Shown here: positions 18,162 to 22,082 of the stretch, piece by piece
Position numbering within the stretch: position 1 is the first letter of the stretch
Layout: every line of letters starts with the position of its first letter
Assembly: GCA_037447655.1 (NCBI GenBank)
Contig: JBBHKE010000597.1
Span: forward strand, 64,001 to 86,082
Direction: 5' to 3'
DNA: 22,082 nt
Source: Zygnema cylindricum
Taxonomy: Eukaryota > Streptophyta > Zygnematophyceae > Zygnematales > Zygnemataceae
Position numbers and translations under genes: made by a program
Notes under the pieces: model-generated
Seen by the model: only the letters and a program-made list of their open reading frames with translations
What the model was told of the DNA's origin: nothing
Database searches by the model: none

Positions 18162-18421
18162 AACCGCACACCGATTTTCGGTTCACTGGTACAGTATAAG
18201 GTTCGTGGAATTGTCGGTCGGATTCCGTACAGGTCGTCTGATGACGTCACACCGATATATTGACCCGATTCTGTAGTACAACATGTATCGCCTGTGGTAC
18301 AGTAAATGTTTCGTGGAATCGTCTGTCGGATTCCGTACAGGTCATCTGGTGACGTCACGCCGATATATTGACCCGATTCTGTAGTACAAAATGTATCGCC
18401 TGAACTCGCAAAAACCAACAC
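18162..18421. repeat. Dispersed repeat, tandem two-unit copy (108 bp x2)
   Basis: Two 108-bp units lie head to tail at 18187-18294 and 18295-18402. By eye they differ at 9 positions (about 92% identity). The second unit plus its right flank is identical to the copy at 13687-13813. In the open minus-strand frame the differences give about six amino-acid changes and three silent changes, so there is no sign of selection on a protein. Confidence 0.92.
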
Positions 18422-18816
18422 GTACATCACCATTTACATAAACTATTGAAGCAAATGCTTCCCGAAAAAAATATCCAACAGTCATTGTTACCTCCCAGAC
18501 CTTTGGAGAATATTGGCAAGATTCTCTGTAATGTCGTTCGCGCATAACAACAAAACAAAAGGTACGCATTAATACGGAGAGGTCTGAATATTTGTAAACG
18601 ACCTCACTTTTCGTCCGATGGAACTTCACCCTCTAATCATTCGCAAGCCTTCAAATGTCAAGCGTTTTTCCCGTATTTGTCGATTACCGTAATTGCCATC
18701 TTTATTGTGCGAACTTTAAATAATTAGCGTTGTTGTTCAAATCGTGCGATTTTTTCCTTTTATCCGATTGCTACGTATAATTCGTGACAATTGAAAAAAT
18801 TGCCAAAAATTGCGAT
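18422..18816. other. Spacer, nothing recognised
   Basis: This AT-rich stretch has a minus-strand open frame of 95 codons (18342-18629) that begins in unique DNA and runs into the dispersed repeat. It has no recognised domain and no RNA gene was seen. Confidence 0.4.
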
Positions 18817-19110
18817 GTACTTTCTGTTCGGTAAACTGAACGGACAATTCACGCAAACTGTACGGTATTTTACGGTAAATGTACGGCTTTGTACGAAAAA
18901 ATACGGACTTTGACGAAAAGATACGCTGCACTTCGTAGTACTTTCTATCCGGTAAACTGGACAAAATTTTTACAGGAAACGTACGGAATTATACCGAAAA
19001 TGTACGGACTATGACAAAAAGAGACGAGAACGGTACGGAAAATGTACAAACTGTGGCATATGTAAAATTCATTTTTGTTTACATGTATGGAATAGTACGG
19101 ACGAAAATTC
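18817..19110. repeat. TACGG-motif array with a 121-bp degenerate tandem repeat
   Basis: Two related segments start at 18817 and 18938, both beginning GTACTTTCT and followed by CGGTAAACTG, and then diverge. Across 18860-19105 the pentamer TACGG recurs about eight times on the plus strand. GTACGG also occurs four times at 20255-20550. Clustered short motifs of this kind are typical of subterminal regions of DNA transposons, but no terminal inverted repeat was found. Confidence 0.55.
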
Positions 19111-20660
19111 ATTAACGATTTTTACAATTTTTTCAAAAATATTAAAGCGTTCGTTACGTATAACTCGTCGTGATTGAATCGTTCGCACTAAACGGTGTGA
19201 GCAACTATCATAATTAAGGTAATATCGAGTCGAACTTTATTCTGTTTTGTGCTTAGGGGTCAATAGTTCGAAGTTACTGTAGTAGTCAATTTTCTTTTTG
19301 TTTTCGTACGATTAAAATATGTTTTCTTCCAATGAAGCTTCTAAATTGTAATTTTCGTAGACAGTATGATTTCTTAAATGCACATAGTCAAAATTTCAAT
19401 ATTCATAAACGGCAAATAATAACTCGACTACCAAACCGGCTTCGAGTTGTGGATGTTGCGTCACACCACGTATCGCTATTGGTGTTAAAATATCGGCGTC
19501 CTTGACCTTCAACCTAAAGTAGAATCAATAATAGTATTTTTTCCTTTACCATTATATAGGTAAAGTAATACTATATCGCCCGTGGTTATTTTTGTTTATG
19601 TTTTTTTCGCCACTTAAACATATTTTCCTCGTGCGCAATTTTCAATCCAATGGTTTTACGTTCTCACCTTCCTACTGACGGTCTCCTATTGACAATCAGA
19701 TAACAATGCACAAAGAAAAGATGTTATAAGTGGTGAAAAAAAGAATAACACTAATAACATTGAGCGGTGTAGTATCAGTTAATTTAATTCAGGTAGTGAT
19801 TTGCGAAATGTGTTAGCTCGCAAAACTGCTCGTAATTTTGGACAAAGGTACAAAAAAAGTGGCAGACAATGGCGTCGACACGAGGGAGTGCACTCACGTG
19901 TGATTCCTTATAATGAAGACGGTAAAAAATGGCGCGAATTTTTTGACATGTTTAAACGTTGACGATGTGAACACACGCTAAAACGACTACACTTTGGGAA
20001 TGTGTACGACTACAGTTTGGGAATGTGTATCCAAATTATTGTTAGATGTGTCAAATAGCGTTATTGTTTTTTTCAGGAGTTGGGCCCTTAAAATCAACTT
20101 AAAATCAATCATTTAATAACCTTATTCATTTCTGTCATGCCGTAAGACATCAGCAGGTATTGTGATTAAATCATGTACTAATTGAAGTTTCGGTGACGTG
20201 ACAGGTACATACCTGAGGGTACAACTAGAGATTCGTACGGGACAAAGGTCGAAATATACTCTCGTACGGAACTACATGAACACAATGTGAAATCAGCGTG
20301 GAACTGGACCACGGTACGGCATCATACGTCAGGAATTCAAACGACCACAAACTTGACAGGTGTTTGAAGTCATGAACCCTTGGAGGTTCATGCATCATTT
20401 TTGCTTAGCTTAGGGAGGGCTTTCATCCTCGAGGTGTAGATGTAAGGTAGTCTAAGGCGGCCACGCAGCGGTCGTCTCTTGAAACTGGCAGCGTTTTAAC
20501 ATAGAAGCCTGCCTGCTCAGAGACATGTAGGAATTAGTGTAACCGTACGGATTAGTGAAAGCATAAGATTAATGCCATTTGGCGAGATAGAAACTTTTTT
20601 AAATTAAGTACGGGAATCCAACATTGGAAGGTTGTCGTTTTCTGGCAGACTTTTTCTCGG
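19111..20660. other. Spacer, no gene; one stem-loop
   Basis: No open frame with recognisable content. An imperfect stem-loop lies at about 19531-19574, with ATAGTATT and CCTTTACC on one side answered by GGTAAAG and ATACTAT on the other. Four GTACGG motifs occur at 20255-20550. Confidence 0.4.
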
Positions 20661-20680
20661 ATTTGTCGTACCTTGTAATT

Positions 20681-20740
20681 TTAGGGTTTTCACCTAAATA
20701 TTTAGTGACAGGCTTGTTTTTGAGTTAGGGTTTTTCCTTT
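20681..20740 (+). promoter_or_regulatory. Two telobox-like motifs
   Basis: TTAGGGTTTT at about 20682 and TTAGGGTTTTT at about 20726 match the plant telobox or interstitial telomere motif found in promoters and 5' regions of plant genes. Similar motifs occur at about 14661 (AAACCCTAA), 14969 and 15470. They support a plant origin; a promoter role is inference. Confidence 0.4.
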
Positions 20741-21060
20741 TTCAGACCCATAGTTTCATGCTAGTAATTGTCTCTGAGCTTCTCATTCTCTTTGTACTAA
20801 GTCCTTACCTAATCTACCGGCGCAAGCCAACATGCAAGGTTTCCCTCCAGACCATCTTCTACTTGATGTGATTTGTGGATTGTGTCTGTGGACTTGGTGT
20901 TTTCTTGCTGTCTGGACGTTGACCGTACAGGCTGGTACTCACCTTGCTTGGCCTTGGAGGAATATCGGTTATCTCGGCTCTTTCATGCGGCTAAGGAAGG
21001 GTTCTTACCAACTGATTGGACTCCTGTAAGGAGTATTGATGACTTCAAGGCCTAGTGGCT

Positions 21061-21241
21061 ACTGTCGCAAAGATTCTCGTACTTAATTTGTTTCTTTCTA
21101 ATTTTCTTTATTCCTTGTGTCAATTGTTTTCTATCTGTCTAGTTTATTTTCATTTGTTTCATTTCCAATTTTCTCTATTCCTGGTGTCTTCGGTCTAGAT
21201 TGTTTTGAATTTGTTGAAATTAAAAAAAAAAAAAAAAAAAA
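21061..21241 (+). repeat. T-rich 67-bp repeat ending in a 20-A tract
   Basis: Two related T-rich units begin near 21095 and 21162 (TTTCTAATTTTCTTTATTCC and TTTCCAATTTTCTCTATTCC). They are followed by a run of 20 A at 21222-21241. The poly(A) could be the tail of a retroposed sequence on the plus strand, but I found no flanking target-site duplication. Confidence 0.5.
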
Positions 21242-21244
21242 GAG

Positions 21245-21730
21245 TATAACATTTTTGTTATGCTTTGATTCCATTTTATTTGTCGCCTACTTTGTTTTTT
21301 AGTTGTTGAATTTCATATTGTTGAACTGTCCGGTATCGTTTTCTTTCCTTTCTTCCTACCAGATTAACTCACTCAAAAAACCTAGAAAACTTAAAAACTC
21401 ATAAAAAAAAAACCTAAGAAAAATATATATAAATATTAGGTTGCACGAACTATCACGAAAATTATCATTGCTTTATAGACGGGCAGAGCGTGGCATAGTG
21501 CTGATACGCGTGCCCTAACAGGCTACTAACTACGTTGGTATTTTGAGTTGTGATCTCTTCTCGACGATTTGGAATTGGAGGGAGGTTGGAGCATCGCTGA
21601 AGACCTTACAGACCGCTTCAAGTGAGTAATCGGGTCCTTGTGGTTGCAGGGGCGTGATAGGTTATTAAGCGGGATAACCTAGAGGGGTTAGGATGCGACC
21701 GAAGGCCGTGCCTTCCTTTTTCGCATAGGC
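21245..21730. other. Spacer, nothing firmly recognised
   Basis: AT-rich up to about 21480, then a more balanced stretch with a GTGGCATAGTGC sequence vaguely like a tRNA-type A box, without a matching B box. No gene supported. Confidence 0.35.
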
Positions 21731-21740
21731 ATTGTGGTTG

Positions 21741-21945
21741 CATTTTCTATAGATCTGACCGTGATTGGTCTTGGATAGCGACTTCTTGTCTATTACATCT
21801 GGCCTTGTTGGGCCAAGATAATTTCCTGTTTTATCACATCCGGCCTTGTGGGCCTTGGATAGTTTCCTGTTTACTACATCTGGCTTTGTGGGCCTTGAAT
21901 AGTTTTCTGTTTTATTAAATCTGGCCGCAAGTGGCCTTGCATAGG
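21741..21945. repeat. About 41-bp tandem repeat, five units, GGCC-containing
   Basis: Units start at about 21741, 21782, 21823, 21864 and 21904. Each has TTTCCTGTTTTAT-like, ACATCTGGCCTTG, then GGGCCTTGGATAG or a close variant. The paired GGCC segments in each unit are complementary and can form a small hairpin. A degenerate sixth unit may follow at about 21990-22022. The 98-codon minus-strand open frame here is explained by the repeat. Confidence 0.85.
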
Positions 21946-22082
21946 TGACATGTTTCTTCATGGAGTGGCTTGAAGTGACTTTTGTGGGATTGCTTAGATT
22001 TGGCTGTGAACTGCCTTGTTAGGGGTGTCCACGATAAGACTAACCTCGGTGATACAGAATAGATCAAATCTTTTACGGGGGT

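Noticed and set aside
13672-18421. LTR retrotransposon with short LTRs
   Set aside because: The direct repeats lack TG...CA ends, no tRNA primer-binding site or polypurine tract adjoins them, and no target-site duplication flanks them.
20832-21055. Two overlapping plus-strand frames of 60-65 codons
   Set aside because: No recognisable domain; each is equally open in a neighbouring frame. Kept in mind only as possible exons after the telobox stretch.
21481-21600. tRNA-derived SINE head with a pol III A box (GTGGCATAGTGC)
   Set aside because: No B box of the GGTTCGANNCC type at the right spacing, and no poly(A) or T-rich tail with a flanking duplication.
21665-21961. 98-codon minus-strand open frame
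   Set aside because: It runs through the 41-bp tandem array; the repeated peptide reflects the DNA repeat.
1-22082. CRISPR array, rRNA or tRNA genes
   Set aside because: No regularly spaced direct repeats with unique spacers, and no cloverleaf or ribosomal sequence was recognised; the tandem arrays present have no spacers.

Overview
The window looks like intergenic and intronic DNA from a large, AT-rich land-plant (streptophyte) nuclear genome. Three things support this. A decayed Ty1/copia element carries a plant-style primer-binding site. Several telobox-type motifs (TTAGGGTTT or its complement) are present. Exon-like fragments encode Cys-containing LysM and EGF-like modules, a combination I associate with bryophytes and other early-diverging streptophytes. 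The lineage below 'plant' is inference. There is no bacterial-style gene packing, and I recognise no tRNA, rRNA or CRISPR array. No intact protein-coding gene can be read from end to end.

Layout. 1-3400: AT-rich spacer with an isolated LysM-like exon on the minus strand (1094-1228), a CCCT/CCTT polypyrimidine tract, and a well-delimited 444-bp hAT-type MITE (2785-3228) with 15-bp terminal inverted repeats and a perfect 8-bp target-site duplication. 3407-8563: a plus-strand Ty1/copia retrotransposon with 5' LTR, primer-binding site, gag, protease, integrase, reverse transcriptase and part of RNase H. It is broken by several frameshifts and stops, and it ends abruptly inside RNase H with no 3' LTR. 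9229-13244: minus-strand exon candidates for a LysM/EGF-like secreted or cell-surface protein: an EGF-like exon, a LysM exon with one frameshift, a decayed LysM remnant, and a clean LysM exon. Two of the LysM exons have matching splice phase, so they plausibly belong to one long-intron gene or pseudogene. The copia element lies between them and the 1.1-kb LysM fragment.

13556-17455: the most puzzling segment. On the minus strand one reading frame is open for 882 codons, then 153 more after a single stop, and a third open stretch of the same frame lies upstream. On the plus strand the same DNA is pyrimidine-rich and carries a series of splice-acceptor and splice-donor-like sites spaced about 260-440 bp apart, with faintly repeated exon-like peptides. 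The segment is bracketed by copies of a 108-bp repeat (one at 13687-13794, two in tandem at 18187-18402). 18420-22082: non-coding repeat-rich DNA, including a TACGG-motif array, a stretch with teloboxes and a poly(A) tract, and a roughly 41-bp GGCC-containing tandem array.

Functional reading. If expressed, the LysM/EGF protein would be extracellular and bind GlcNAc-type glycans. Everything else visible is mobile-element debris, simple repeats, or the unexplained 13.5-18.4 kb block, which is the best candidate here for something undescribed.
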